DNA from: Sporisorium sorghi
Lineage: Eukaryota; Basidiomycota; Ustilaginomycetes; Ustilaginales; Ustilaginaceae
Direction: 5' to 3'
Assembly (NCBI GenBank): GCA_023212695.1
Contig: JALCCG010000148.1
Span: 1 to 54,667, forward strand
Length of the DNA stretch: 54,667 nucleotides
The position numbers and the translations under genes are program-made. Position 1 is the stretch's first letter. Each line of letters opens with the position of its first letter. Below the pieces are notes generated by a model. That model was not told the origin of the DNA. It saw only the letters and a list, made by a program, of their open reading frames with translations, and searched no databases. Below are positions 11,294-21,939 of this stretch, in pieces.

Positions 11294-13204
11294 TCAGCCG
11301 GTTCGAGTGGGCGCGGTTGCGATCTTGATGGAGGGCGGGTTGTTGCGGCTGCGCGTGGGGCTGAGCATCTGCTGCGACATCTTGCGCTGGTGCTGCTGAA
11401 GCTGCTGGTCGGCGAGATGCTTTTGGTACTGCAGCGTTTTCCTCTGGTTGCGTGCTGCCTCGTTCTCCGAGTCCTCCAGGATGCGCTTCACCTTGTCGCC
11501 AGCAAACCGAATGGCGGCGCTCGAGACGTTGAGAGGGAGGAAGAGGTAGAACGCCATGCCGCGTTCCCACCACGGGTCAGAGACGTGGTGAGCGCCGTGT
11601 TGCGAGCGCGATCGAGTCACCACGGCGTTCTCGTCGGCCTGCTGGGAGCAAGGGTCAAAGGGAGCAGCAAGAGGCTCGCGCTGAAAGCCTGCTGGCCCTC
11701 GCTGCTTAGGAGGGGACTTGTCGCGCACTGCACCGGCGGCCGGGAAGGCGGATGTGGCACTCGCAATGGAGCGCGAGTCGGCAGCAGCCAGAGGAGTGGC
11801 TGGCATCTGCGCTTCAAAGCCGGGCTCTGCATCTGGCGATCCAGCCCCAATACCAAGCGCGGCGGTAGATGGAAGACTGCGAGGCATGTCGTGGAGGTAG
11901 TGCTTGGAGCTGGTGCGACGAACCGTGAGACCCGAGCCGAGGAGATACTTGATCGCCTCGAACAGCGAGATGCGCAAGCTGGCGGCCTTTTCCCTCTCCC
12001 TGCGCTCCTCCTCGATGAGCTCGGCATTGATGGCCACCTCGCGAAGAAGATCTTCGAGCCTGCCCTCGACGATGCTGAACTTCTCTTCGGCAGAGAGCCT
12101 GAGGTGCTCTTCCTTTCGCTCGGAGCGACGCACGGCTCGGCCGAGCTGCACATCGTACTCGCGCAGCACGCGCAGATCATTCTTGGTGGCATAGAGCTTG
12201 CGCAGACTCGAGAGGTCAGCTTCGAGGCGGCGAAGGCGCTGGTTCATCTTTTCGACCTTAGACGAGGGATGGTGGACCTCCTCCTGCAGGTACAGCATCC
12301 TGCGTTGGACGAGGGTCATGGCGTGGGACCACGGCTTGATGCCGGCTGCGAGGGTGAAGAGGCGGATGTTGAACGTGTTGAGGTATTTGTTTCCGTCGGT
12401 CATGGTCTCGCGCATCCAGTGGAGCATGTAGGCGCCTAGAATGGGGCTCAGCACGCAAAAGAGAAGGCTGAGCAATTCAGCACCGCGAAGCTCGGAAGCA
12501 GCCGCACGACGAGCTTGCGCCTGCTCGGCTCTCTCGGCCGGCGATTTGGGAGCAGAAGGCGAGCCTTCCGAGTGCATCTGTTCGATTTCCTCGGTGTCGT
12601 CCTCTTCGTCCTGGTCGTGTGAGAGGACATGACGGGTCCTGGAGGCGTGGTAAATGTCCCAGGGCACGCGAAGGAATTGGTAGAGCCAGAAGCTGGCGAG
12701 GATGAGCAGGATGGCATCGGACCATGCATCCGAATGGCCGCCAAGCAAAGCACCCAGCGGAGGAGCAAGCGCTACACCGAGAGGAGCAAAGTGCCAACCT
12801 CCAAGAGTGTCGCGCGCGGCTTTCTGAGCAGCCTCAAACTCGGCTTCCTCTTCTTCGGTCATGGAGGGTGGCGCGAGCGGGACAAAGCCAGCTTGTTGTT
12901 GCTGTTGTTGCTGTTGCTGATCGCGTCTCGCATAGTCGTTGCGATCGGCGTAGTCATCTTCGTCTTCCTCGTCGACATGCTGCATTGGAGGTGCCGATGC
13001 AGAAGAGACCGATCGCCTTGATCCCGGTCGAGGAGCATTGAGGCTCGAGGTTGAATGCGATTGGCCGTGGCGCGCAGGACGCTGAGTGTAGGTCGACATG
13101 TCAGGGATCGAAGAGCTTCTGGGCGCATTGAAACCTGATCTGGCACCGGCAAACGAGCTGCTGCCGCCTTTGAGTCCGGTCCTCGAGGCGGTGCGGAAGT
13201 CCAT
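11294..13204 (-). other. C-terminal module: fungal membrane/coiled-coil protein, possibly a separate gene
   Basis: From the ATG at 13204 (residue 317 of the fused frame) the sequence changes character. A disordered Ser/Arg/Gln-rich stretch with a Q9 run comes first, then two or more hydrophobic spans (AILLILASFWLYQFL; LLSLLFCVLSPILGAYMLHW), then a long charged coiled coil, another hydrophobic stretch (WWERGMAFYLFLPLNV) and a basic Gln-rich tail. Taken alone it would be a 636-aa protein. I recognise it only as a conserved-looking fungal membrane protein and assign no function. It would need its promoter inside the PITH exons if it is independent. A weak donor (GTAAAC) lies near 13215 and could separate the two. 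Confidence 0.5.
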
Positions 13205-14637
13205 GTCTCGTTTACCGCCCTCGGCAGCGATCTTTTGCAACTCGCTCATGTCTGTCGCCTGATCTGCCAAGCCAAAGACGTCAATTGCGTCGATGCGGGT
13301 GGTCTCTGCGTCGGCTTGGTTGGTGAGCACGGCGATGGTGAGCGAGTCGACCTTTTGAAACTTGACGAAACGAAGCGAGAAGGCTTTGCCGCCACCGCCG
13401 TTTTCGCCTCCGCGGACATGTTCTTCGGAGAGTTCTGCTTCTTGATCAGCCGTGTCTGTAGTAGCATCGTCGAAGCCGAGTCCGGGTCGATTCGCGAAGA
13501 TTTTGATCTGTTTGGGTGCGTGAGCGAGTTGAGAGGGCAGTGTTCGGAGCAGGATGCCCGATAGTTTGACCTGTTGCTTGAACTGTGTGGACGTGGGATG
13601 GAATGCAAAGTCAGCTCGGGTGTGCCCATCAGCACTGCATCAAGAAGGCCGTACTCACAGCGAGGTGGATGAGGAGCTGCTCGTCGGCATCGCTCTCTAG
13701 CCATTTTCCGCCGCTGGGTCCGTTGAGAATGTCTTGGAGCCGACGATCCGGCTTTTCGTTGAGGGCCGAAGAGCGTTTTGGCTCCACGGTCTTGAGGAGA
13801 GAAGACTGTCGTGATTCATGGTCGCAATACGAAAAGAGAGAAAATGAAGTAGAGAAGCACAGCGTGTGGTCAGCCGGGTTGAACTGAAAAGGATCACGCG
13901 CAGACACTTGGAGGGATTGATGAAGTGCATTGGTGAAGGATGCGTTGCTGCTGGCGACTAGCCGAGGTAGAGGTACAGAAGGTAGGCACCAAGCACGAGC
14001 AGCGGGAGCATATTTTCGAAGCTTACATGGCCATCAGTGATGCCGGCCACGGAGCGCGCACCAAACGAGTTGGAAGAAGTGCTGCTGCCCGAGAGCGTCT
14101 GGCCGGCGCCCGAGAAGGCTGAAGAGGCGCCCGACGAGTGCTGCTTGACGAGCGCGGTGAGGCGGTTGGGGTCGGCGCCCTGAAGCGTGTCGACGACGCT
14201 CTTGTTCTTGAGCAAGAGGAAGGTAGGCATGGCGCGGACGCTGTATCTCTGTGCTACGGGCTGGACGCGGTCAACGTCGACTTTGAGAAAGACGACGTTG
14301 GTGTACTGTAGAGAGCAAGGTGGACGGAGAATGGGCGGTCAGTCGACTGCTTGAAGGATAAGTTGACACCAGCACTGACTCACCTGCGATGCCAGCCGCT
14401 GAAAGATGGGTGCAATCACTTTGCATGGTCCACACCCTACCAATCAGCGCAAGATCGAAAGTGACAGAAAAATCAACAACAACAGATTAGGGTAAGCAGA
14501 TCGAATTGAGGCAGTGTATGCGCAGAGAGTGGGATACGATACTCACAAGTGGCGTGAAAGTCGACCACGACGAGCTTGGAGCCTGCTGTGTTGAGCTCGC
14601 TGTCGAAGTCGGCGGCGGACGAGACCTCCTTGACCAT
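11294..14637 (-). CDS. TXL1: Thioredoxin-PITH protein fused in frame to a membrane/coiled-coil protein
   Basis: Exons (minus): 14637-14547, 14436-14384, 14305-14027, 13805-13659, 13582-11294; all junctions keep phase, giving 952 aa. Residues 1-~105 are a thioredoxin domain with the redox motif WCGPC (Cys32, Cys35) split by intron 1. Residues ~142-316 are a PITH domain (ESDADEQLLIHLAF, a conserved VKF..V.SLTI strand, and a QADAETTRID segment), the order seen in TXNL1 and S. pombe Txl1, which dock on the 26S proteasome; those proteins are about 290 aa. Here the same frame continues without a stop for 636 residues that carry membrane segments and a coiled coil (next entry). Either this is a real fusion or two genes whose boundary I cannot see. 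Divergent from the PPPDE-thioredoxin-PUL gene, 516 bp apart. Trx-PITH identity is secure; the fusion is uncertain. Confidence 0.7.
13958..14026 (-). other. Intron 3 read-through encoding a hydrophobic tail and stop
   Basis: If the 221-nt intron 3 of the thioredoxin-PITH gene is retained, translation continues 22 codons from the GTAAGC donor and stops at TAG 13960-13958. The added residues contain MLPLLVLGAYLLYLYLG, a textbook hydrophobic C-terminal segment. The product would be a 163-aa thioredoxin with a possible tail anchor and no PITH domain. This is seen in the sequence; its use is unproven. Confidence 0.5.
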
Positions 14638-14675
14638 CTTTTGTTTCAGCCGTGAATGTCGGCGTGGATGTTGAG

Positions 14676-14708
<33 letters not shown>

Positions 14709-15153
14709 GAACGACAGCAGGAGAGGATGTGATCAAGAAAAGGCAGCCGTGTGGACGCAAACCAACCCCACAACAGAGCGAATCTCTTGTTCTGTTCTGC
14801 TTGCGCTCGCTCGCTCTCAAGTGGACACTGATGGAGTGCCTGCTTGTCTGCTTGGACCCTGAAGCGAGAGACGCGCGCCAGACTCTAAAAAAGGAGGCCG
14901 ACGTGAGAAAATGTGGCTGGCTGGCTGGCTGACTGGCTGCTCGAAAGCCACATCCGTGCGAAACAAGAGCCGAATTTTTTCGGGATCAAGATGTTGGATC
15001 GATGCAGCCCACATTTTGCGAATTTTTGCTGCGTGGCGGTGACGAGTCCTAACGTGAAGGACCCTGAATGCAGCCTCAAAGATGGCTGAGCTTCTGATCC
15101 CAACCTCTCTCCTTCCTTTCCATCTTCACGGTTCTGGCTGAACATGCTACAAC
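14638..15153. promoter_or_regulatory. Bidirectional promoter region, Trx-PITH / PPPDE-Trx-PUL
   Basis: This is the 516-bp divergent intergenic region. It contains a (GT)n/(GA)n stretch near 14676-14708, an imperfect GGCTGGCTGGCTGGCTGACTGGCTG run near 14910, and two exact copies of GGACCCTGAA at 14854-14863 and 15059-15068. No clear TATA box. Confidence 0.55.
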
Positions 15154-17163
15154 ATGGCAAACGCTCAAGCGGTCGAAGATGGCGCACACCCCGTCAAGCT
15201 CTACGTCTACGACCTCTCGAGAGGTATGGCGCGCTCCCTCTCCCTGTCCTTGACAGGCCGCCAGATCGATGGCATCTGGCATACGAGCATTGTCGCATGG
15301 GATCGCGAGTACTTCTTCGGCCAAGGCATCTCGGTCGTCTATCCAGGTGCCTCCCACCACGGAGCCCCCGTCGAGACTTTCGACCTCGGCACCACTTCGA
15401 TAGACCGCGAGACGTTCGAAGGCGCCCTACTCCCGGACCTGCGCCAACGATTTCGTCCGCAGGACTACAATCTGCTCTCCTGGAACTGCAACAATTTCAC
15501 GCAGGAGGTCGCACAGATCCTTACGGGAGCCGATATTCCCGCGCACATCCGGTCACTGCCGCAAGACTTTCTGAGCACGCCGTTCGGCCAGATGCTGCGC
15601 CCTCAGATCGATGCCATGTTCCGAGCTCCGGCGAGTGACCTCACAGCGCCTGCTGCCAACGCTGCAAGCGCACCGAATACATTTGGCAACGATCTGCTGA
15701 GTCAGGTCGCTTCGCGTGCTTACGCGGGCAACACGCCTATGGAAAGTGCAGCGCCTCCAAAGGCATCCTCCTCGGATCCAGTCCATCACATTACGACCTC
15801 CAAACAGCTCGACGAGATCCTGTCTGTCTTTCCATGCGTTGCCGTGCTCTTCACCTCCGAGTCGTGTCCTCCCTGCCGAATCATCAAACCAGCTTTCATC
15901 GACCTCGCCCACCACCACCACGTTGACGAGACCAAACCAGGCAACCACAAGCGAGCCGCTTTTGTCCAGGTCGACTCCAATGCGTCCACGTCGAGCCTGT
16001 TCGCCTCGTCGAGCGTCGCAGCCACGCCCACCGTCAAACTCTACACTTTTGGAAAAGAGTCTAGCCAGGTGCGGGGAGCCGACGTGGGGGAGTTGAAGAC
16101 GGCAGTCGACTTGATGCTGTTCGAAGTGTATCCACCCCACCCTCATGCGCGTCTGTCGAAGCCGCTTCGGGCGCTCGACTCGCTGCCCTCGCAGCCTCAT
16201 CTGTATCCTGTCACGCCCAAGCTCGACTCGTTGCTTCAGAAGATTGACACGATGATCGCGCAGCATCCAGCCAAGAGCTTTGCCGAGAAAGCGGACCTGC
16301 AGGTGGCGCGCAAGGTCATTGCGACAAGCTGGATCCCGTGGCTCGAGACGATGCGCGACAGCAAAGTTAAAGCATCTGTTCCCGCTAATTTGCCGGACGA
16401 GACTTCCAAAGTCGCCAAGCAGCTGTCCGAGACGTTTTCTATCGACGCGCTGTTTCCGATACTGGATCTCTACCGACTCTCGAGCTTGCACGAGTCCTTC
16501 GTCACGGCTGCATTCCGACAGCCAACGGCGGCGGATCGCAAGGACGTCAACGGCATGATGCGGTTGCTGTCGCTCGTCTCCGAACTGGCGTACAAAGGCG
16601 AATGGTCTACCAGCCAGCGGCCTGTGCTGCTCACTGCTGCTCGTCTGCTCACCAACCTAGCAGCATCTGCACCCTTCACCGAGATCATCGAGTCGCACGA
16701 GCACATCCGCAGTCTCGTCCTCGAGCTCACCACCAGCCTGCTCCTGTGTCCCGATGCAGGCGTACGAAGCGCTGCCGCCACGTGCGCCTTCAACCTCGCC
16801 CTCCATCAGCACGCCGAACGAGCCGACTGGATCAACCGCGACCCACAGGCGCCACCCATGCTCGGCAGCCGTCTCGGCGAGACGTGGGAATCCGAGCTCG
16901 CATCGGCGCTCTTACAGGCCATTGTCAACGAGTCCGAGTCCTCCGAAACGCTTCGTCGTCTGCTGGCTGCTCTCACGCTGCACATCCATCTGTCGCAGTT
17001 CTGGAGCGACAGTGTAGGGCCCATGCTGCAGGTGCTCGACGCTGCAGATGCTTTGGCTGGAGCACAACGTGGCGAGCCGGTGCAAAGCTCGGCAAAAAAG
17101 CAGGAGCTGGCTCGGCTGCTCGACGATCTTGTGCTTTTGCTGTCGTCTGAGACCGCTGCTTAG
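15154..17163 (+). CDS. PPPDE peptidase-thioredoxin-PUL protein
   Basis: Predicted 669-aa intronless multidomain protein. Residues ~13-150 are a PPPDE (DeSI-type) cysteine isopeptidase domain: catalytic His43 in GIWHTSIV and Cys112 in SWNCNNF, so removal of SUMO or ubiquitin is predicted. Residues ~212-325 are a thioredoxin-like domain with a CPPC motif (Cys238, Cys241). Residues ~385-665 are helical and match a PUL domain, which in Ufd3/PLAA binds Cdc48/p97. The domain order PPPDE-Trx-PUL is known from fungi. A role in ubiquitin or SUMO turnover at Cdc48 is inferred from the domains. It is transcribed away from the thioredoxin-PITH gene, a protein of proteasome-linked type, so the pair may share control. 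Start at ATG 15154, the first in frame. Confidence 0.88.
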   Translation: MANAQAVEDGAHPVKLYVYDLSRGMARSLSLSLTGRQIDGIWHTSIVAWDREYFFGQGISVVYPGASHHGAPVETFDLGTTSIDRETFEGALLPDLRQRFRPQDYNLLSWNCNNFTQEVAQILTGADIPAHIRSLPQDFLSTPFGQMLRPQIDAMFRAPASDLTAPAANAASAPNTFGNDLLSQVASRAYAGNTPMESAAPPKASSSDPVHHITTSKQLDEILSVFPCVAVLFTSESCPPCRIIKPAFIDLAHHHHVDETKPGNHKRAAFVQVDSNASTSSLFASSSVAATPTVKLYTFGKESSQVRGADVGELKTAVDLMLFEVYPPHPHARLSKPLRALDSLPSQPHLYPVTPKLDSLLQKIDTMIAQHPAKSFAEKADLQVARKVIATSWIPWLETMRDSKVKASVPANLPDETSKVAKQLSETFSIDALFPILDLYRLSSLHESFVTAAFRQPTAADRKDVNGMMRLLSLVSELAYKGEWSTSQRPVLLTAARLLTNLAASAPFTEIIESHEHIRSLVLELTTSLLLCPDAGVRSAAATCAFNLALHQHAERADWINRDPQAPPMLGSRLGETWESELASALLQAIVNESESSETLRRLLAALTLHIHLSQFWSDSVGPMLQVLDAADALAGAQRGEPVQSSAKKQELARLLDDLVLLLSSETAA

Positions 17164-18317
17164 ATGCGCACACGGCGTCAACCGGATCTATCCTTGTCGG
17201 CTGCTTTCTCAGCATTGCCATCTGCCGTCTGCAATTTGTACGTATTCAATGCCGTCACGATCGATTGTGAGGCAATTTGCCGCTTCAGTTGCCACTCGGC
17301 TACTCCGCTGATAAGAGCCGGCATGCGGCGTGAGAAAGATTGGAGGTGGGGTTGCTTGGCAAAAGATGCTGTTTCACAGGCGAATGATGCAGGTGTTGTT
17401 CTGGAAAGATGAGAAGATCGTGAGACTGTGTGGGAAGGCTCTGCGCGTGGCTCTGATTGGATCCCACCAAAGGGAAACTCGGCCGCGCTTTTTTTTTTCG
17501 GGGCTTCTTATCTCTAATCTGCCAAGCGAGCTACGAGTCATCATCGCGCTTCTTCGCAGTCGTGCTCGTCGGAGATCGTTCGACGTGCATTGAGTGGGTG
17601 GTTGAAGTCTTCTTACCCCTTTGACACTTTGAGGCGGCGCTATCCGCCTGTCGCCCGCCTTCCACCCGCCATCGAGGAATGTTCGAAGGATCTGCAAGCG
17701 CCCGGCTCTGGGGCCTCTTTGCGAATTTTTGTTTTCCAAGATTGGCGATACTCGACAGCTTCTCAGACGCTGAGCTTGGACCCTCCGCGCCGAACACCGC
17801 GACGCCATTTCGATTCGGTTGGGCAGCTGCTGGGTAGCAGCTATGGAGACCCGGTGCTGGAGTTGCACTGCTTGGGCGACCTCGATGGACATGCAAAAAG
17901 AGGTGAGTAGGTTGACGCCTAGGCCAAGTGGTGGATGCGGGGGGTCGACTGATAAGACGGTTGTGGACGATAAGCAACCGATGCAGTCTCGGCTAAGTTA
18001 GCGAAGGTAGAATTTTTGGAACTACAACAGGTCTTAGGCCACATGGTGCAAAGCAGCAGCAGCAAATGGCCGTTGTCGGCAGAGCACTATCTAGTCTCTT
18101 GCGACTCTCGTTCGACTGGCGAGAGATAGGCTGCGCAGTTTGAGCACAGGCCGGCATCGGAGGGAGGAAGGAGCCCCACCCTTCTTTCGCGTAGGGGCGG
18201 AGTATATAAGCTAGGCTGTTCTTGCAACCTGCTTCCTTTCCGCGCGCCCTCTGTTCATCAACCCTACAACCCTCTTTGCTCTCCTCCTTTGATCCGCTCG
18301 CCAACTTCAGCTCGGTG
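17164..18317. promoter_or_regulatory. DUR3 upstream region with GATA sites
   Basis: No gene seen in this 1.15 kb. It contains GATAAG at 17310-17315, 17951-17956 and 17969-17974, its complement CTTATC at 17507-17512, and weaker GATA cores near 18087 and 18123. GATA elements bind the nitrogen regulators of the AreA/NIT2/Gln3 type, which suits a urea transporter. A ten-base T-run sits near 17490. Confidence 0.55.
18203..18209 (+). promoter_or_regulatory. TATA box of DUR3
   Basis: TATATAA at 18203-18209 lies 109 bases upstream of the DUR3 ATG and is followed by a C/T-rich leader, as in strongly inducible fungal promoters. Confidence 0.65.
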
Positions 18318-20444
18318 ATGGCTGCATCTATCAAAGTGCTCCCTGAGGGAGCCGGCTGGGCTGTCGTCTGCGGTCTCGGTTTCGTCTTTGCCGCCTTCAT
18401 GATCCTCATCTCGTTCATCCAACAACGATACACCAACCGCTCGATCAAGGACACCGACGAGTTCGCCTCCGCCTCACGCTCGGTCAAGCCTGGTCTCGTC
18501 GCTGCCGGTATCGTCTCCGCGTAAGTCCTAATTCACCCACTTTTCAGCGCTTTGCTTTCTTTTCTTTTTTTCTCGCGTCCTCATCGACTCTTTTCTTCGT
18601 CTCTCGTCGTCATCATCAGCTGGACATGGTCGTCAACACTACTTCAATCCACGGCAGTTAGCTTCAGGTACGGAGTTAGTGGAGGTTATTACTACGCGGC
18701 CGGCGCCACTGTGCAGATCCTCCTGTGCTCCATCATGGCTTGCACGATCAAGTTGAACGCACCGTTTTGCAGCACCTACCTCGAGGTCCTCAAGGTGCGA
18801 TGGGGCCGAGTCTCGCACCTCATGTTCTTGTTCTTCGCCTTGGCCACAAACCTCCTGGTCTCCTCGCAGCTCGTCGTCGGTGGATCGGCCGTCGCCAGCA
18901 GTCTTACGGGTATTCCAACGCTCGCCGCCATCTGGCTCATCCCTATCGGTGTCGCCTGCTACGTTCTCGTCGGAGGCATGCGCGCGACCTTGCTTGCCGA
19001 CTACACCCACACGGTGGGTCTTTTGGTCGTTATTTTCTTTTTCTTCTTCAAAGTTTGGGTGACTTCGGACGAGATCGGCGGCTTCTCCGGCATGGTCAAG
19101 CTCCTGGCCACCTCGAACGACATCGAGGACAACGCTGCCGGCAGTCCTCTGACCTGGCGTTCAAAAAATTCTGTGGTGTTCATGGTCGTCAACGTTATCG
19201 GCAACCTCGGGACCGTCTTCTGCGATCAGAGCTATCACCAGCGTTCGATTGCCTCGAACCCGACTACGGCGGCGCGCGCGTTCCTTTTGGGCGGTTCGGC
19301 GTGGTTTGCGATCCCGTTCCTGTTCTCCATGACGATGGGACTCAGTGCCAGGGGCCTGCTGTACTCCGGGAACCCGCTGATGCCCGCGCTGACGACGGCG
19401 GATGTGACGGCGGGCCTGGCAGCGCCTGCGTCCGGTGTTGCCATCGCCGGGAAGGGCGGTGCGGTGGCGGTGCTGATCATCCTCTTCCTCGCGGTCACTT
19501 CCGCTTCGTCCGCCCAACAGGTCGCCGTCGCATCCGTGCTCACGTTCGACGTGTACAAGCCGTACATCCGCCCGCAGGCGACGAAGCGCGAGGTGTTTAT
19601 CGTGAGCCATGTGGGCGTGCTCATCTGGGCGGTGGCTATGGCGGTGATCGGCACGATTTTCCACTACGCCGGCATCTCGCTCGGATGGCTGTACCTGGCC
19701 CAGGGCATCATTATCGCGCCTGCGGTGGTGCCGATCTTTTGCGGGTTGGTGTGGAAGCGCACGAATCGGGTGGCGTGCCTCGTGGCCATGGTGGCGGGTG
19801 TGGTGTGCGGTATCGTGACCTGGTTGGTGACGGCGGCGACGCTGGAGGGCGAGGTTACGGTCGCGAGCACGGGCAAGGACTATCCGACGCTCGCGGGCAA
19901 CTGCGTGTCGTTGGGCGTGTCGGCGGTGATCACGCTCGTGGGCAGCGTGTGGCGCCCCGAGACGGAGGACCACTTTGTGCGCACGCGCAGCATCAATGCC
20001 CCCGCCGACGTGCTCGAGCGCATGGCCGCGCACTCCGGACGCGCTACGCCGGGCTCGAGCGACGAAAAGACCGAGCTCGACAGCGAAAAGACCACGTCGG
20101 CCGCGGCATACACGCTCGAGACGGTCGACTACGTCAAGGCTGCAGGTCTGGACGCGGGCGAGCTGCGCAAGACGCTGCGCTTCACCAGCTGGGTGAGCGT
20201 GGTTGCGTCGTTTGCGCTGTGCGTGCTGATTCCGGCGTGTTTGGCGTCGAGGAGGGTGTGGAACTCGACGGGTCTGGCGGCGTATATCTGGATCGGGTTT
20301 GTGTGGTTGATCTGGACGACGTTGGCTGTGGGCGTGTTGCCGATCTGGGAGTCGAGGAGGGAGTTGGGGGCGATTCTGAGGGGGATTGGGAGGGATTTGT
20401 CGGGGAAGCGGGGGAAGGTGGGCGAGGAAAAGGAGGTGATGTAG
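18318..20444 (+). CDS. DUR3: DUR3-type urea/polyamine symporter
   Basis: Predicted plasma-membrane active urea transporter of the sodium:solute symporter (SSS) family. Exons 18318-18520 and 18620-20444; the 99-nt intron (GTAAGT...ATCAG) restores the conserved WTWSSTLLQS segment, giving 675 aa. About 14-15 hydrophobic spans are visible. DUR3-like hallmarks are the first span followed by the short charged loop, the YGVSGGYYYAAGATVQ stretch, and the FCDQSYHQRSIAS motif in the middle. A hydrophilic loop of about 70 residues (near 510-580) precedes the last two spans, which end in a basic tail. It imports urea (and possibly polyamines) as a nitrogen source. GATA sites and a TATA box upstream point to nitrogen repression, by inference. 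Confidence 0.9.
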
Positions 20445-20874
20445 ATGCTTTTGCTGTATTCTATCGCTCGACGTTGTGGTGGATGTAGAATATAGAAGTC
20501 GATCAAGGTTGAAGAAGGATTGTGTGAGGGAGATGCTCCTAACGACATGCTTCGAGCAGAGGCGCATCTTGACAGCGGTCAATCTCGGCCATCTGAATCG
20601 CGCGACATGAGCGCGATTTTCGCTGAGCTTCGGTTTTCGAGCATCGATTTTTCGGTGCAGGGTCCACCTGTGCTGAGCGGATCGCTCGACAACACCTCGA
20701 CCTTATCTCGTCCCGCAAACCATCACTCACAACCACCATCTTGTTGACTTCAATGGCCGAGACAGCTCTGCCCTAAGGGGTAGCCAAACGCAAGCTTTCA
20801 GCATCACGACGACGACACTTCGACGCTGCAAACCCCGGGAAACGCACCCACCACAGCCTCGTCATCTCCGCAAC

Positions 20875-21939
20875 ATGAACCGCTTCCCTTCCACCGATCC
20901 ATACGAGGTGCTCGGCCTCCCGCGCGGGTGCACGTCGTACGACATCAAGACCGCCTACAAGAAGCTCGCGCTCAAGAACCACCCGGACCGCGCGCCGCCC
21001 GCCGAGAAAGAGGCTGCCACGGCGCGCTTCAAGGTGATCGGCGAGGCGTACGAGTTCCTCTCGGACGACCGGAAGCGGCGCGAGTACGATGCGTTTGCAC
21101 CTGGCCCCGGCGGATACACAGCGGCAGCGGATGAGTACAAAGACGACCTGAGCCGCAAACACTTCGGTACCAGCCCGGACGGTGTGCCGTTTACGTTTAT
21201 GTGGGAGTCGAGTGCGGATTCGGCGCGACGGGCGCAGGCGGGAAGACGGGCGGGGAGGCCGTTTGGCGCAGACGGGCTGGATCCGTTCGAGCTGTTCAAT
21301 ATGATGTTCAGTAAAGAGTTTGGGTCGATGGGCGGCAGTGGCGGTGTGGGTGGGGCGAGGCAGGATCCGTTCGGCATGATGAATTCCGGAGCTTCGATGG
21401 GCGGCAGCGTGTTTGACGATCCGTTTATGCAGAACCACCGCCGGATGGCCGACACGGCTGGGTTTGGGTTCGGCGCGCCGTCGTTTGCGTCTGCGCGAGG
21501 ACCACCGACGTGCCCACCACAGACAAATATGGACAGCATGCATTCCGCCGGACCCTTTGGTGCGGGCTTCACCAGCAGCTCTAGCACAAGCACCAGCACC
21601 ACGTACGGCGGATTTTCAGGCACGCGCGAGAGCACCACGACGCGCATCATCAACGGACGCAAGGAGACCGTCACGCGCAAGGTGGATGGGAATGGCAATG
21701 TGACGGTGCACACGTCGACGCCCGAGGGTAGCACGGTGCATGTGAATGGTGTGCAGCAGGCGCAGCATCCGCTGCTGGGGAATGCTGGGGCAAATGCGTC
21801 AAGTGCTTTGCCTGGTGCGACAGGAGGGGCGAGGTATCTGGGTGCTACGGGGACAGCAGATGACCCGATTGTAGTCGATTCGGAGCCAGCAGCGCCCGGG
21901 ACGCAGCCACAGACGCGTGTGCCTTTTGGATGGAGGTAG
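20875..21939 (+). CDS. J-domain co-chaperone (DNAJB-like)
   Basis: Predicted 354-aa intronless Hsp40. The J domain covers about residues 7-75, with HPD at 36-38 (KNHPDR), the signature that stimulates Hsp70 ATPase. A Gly/Phe/Met-rich region follows (GRPFGADGLDPFELFNMMF, GGSGGVGG), then a Ser/Thr-rich part with a TRIINGRKETVTRKVDGNGNV stretch. No zinc-finger repeats (CxxCxGxG) are present, so it is not type I; the layout resembles the DNAJB6/B2 group. The tail is Gly/Ala/Pro-rich. Cytosol or nucleus is expected; clients are unknown. A partial copy of the GGACCCT promoter word lies upstream at 20659-20665. Confidence 0.85.
   Translation: MNRFPSTDPYEVLGLPRGCTSYDIKTAYKKLALKNHPDRAPPAEKEAATARFKVIGEAYEFLSDDRKRREYDAFAPGPGGYTAAADEYKDDLSRKHFGTSPDGVPFTFMWESSADSARRAQAGRRAGRPFGADGLDPFELFNMMFSKEFGSMGGSGGVGGARQDPFGMMNSGASMGGSVFDDPFMQNHRRMADTAGFGFGAPSFASARGPPTCPPQTNMDSMHSAGPFGAGFTSSSSTSTSTTYGGFSGTRESTTTRIINGRKETVTRKVDGNGNVTVHTSTPEGSTVHVNGVQQAQHPLLGNAGANASSALPGATGGARYLGATGTADDPIVVDSEPAAPGTQPQTRVPFGWR

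Noticed and set aside
18725..20488. Long plus-strand frame over DUR3 and minus-strand frames at 19161-20582
   Set aside because: They overlap the DUR3 frame, have Arg/His/Gly-rich shadow composition and show no domains; they reflect GC-rich codon bias.
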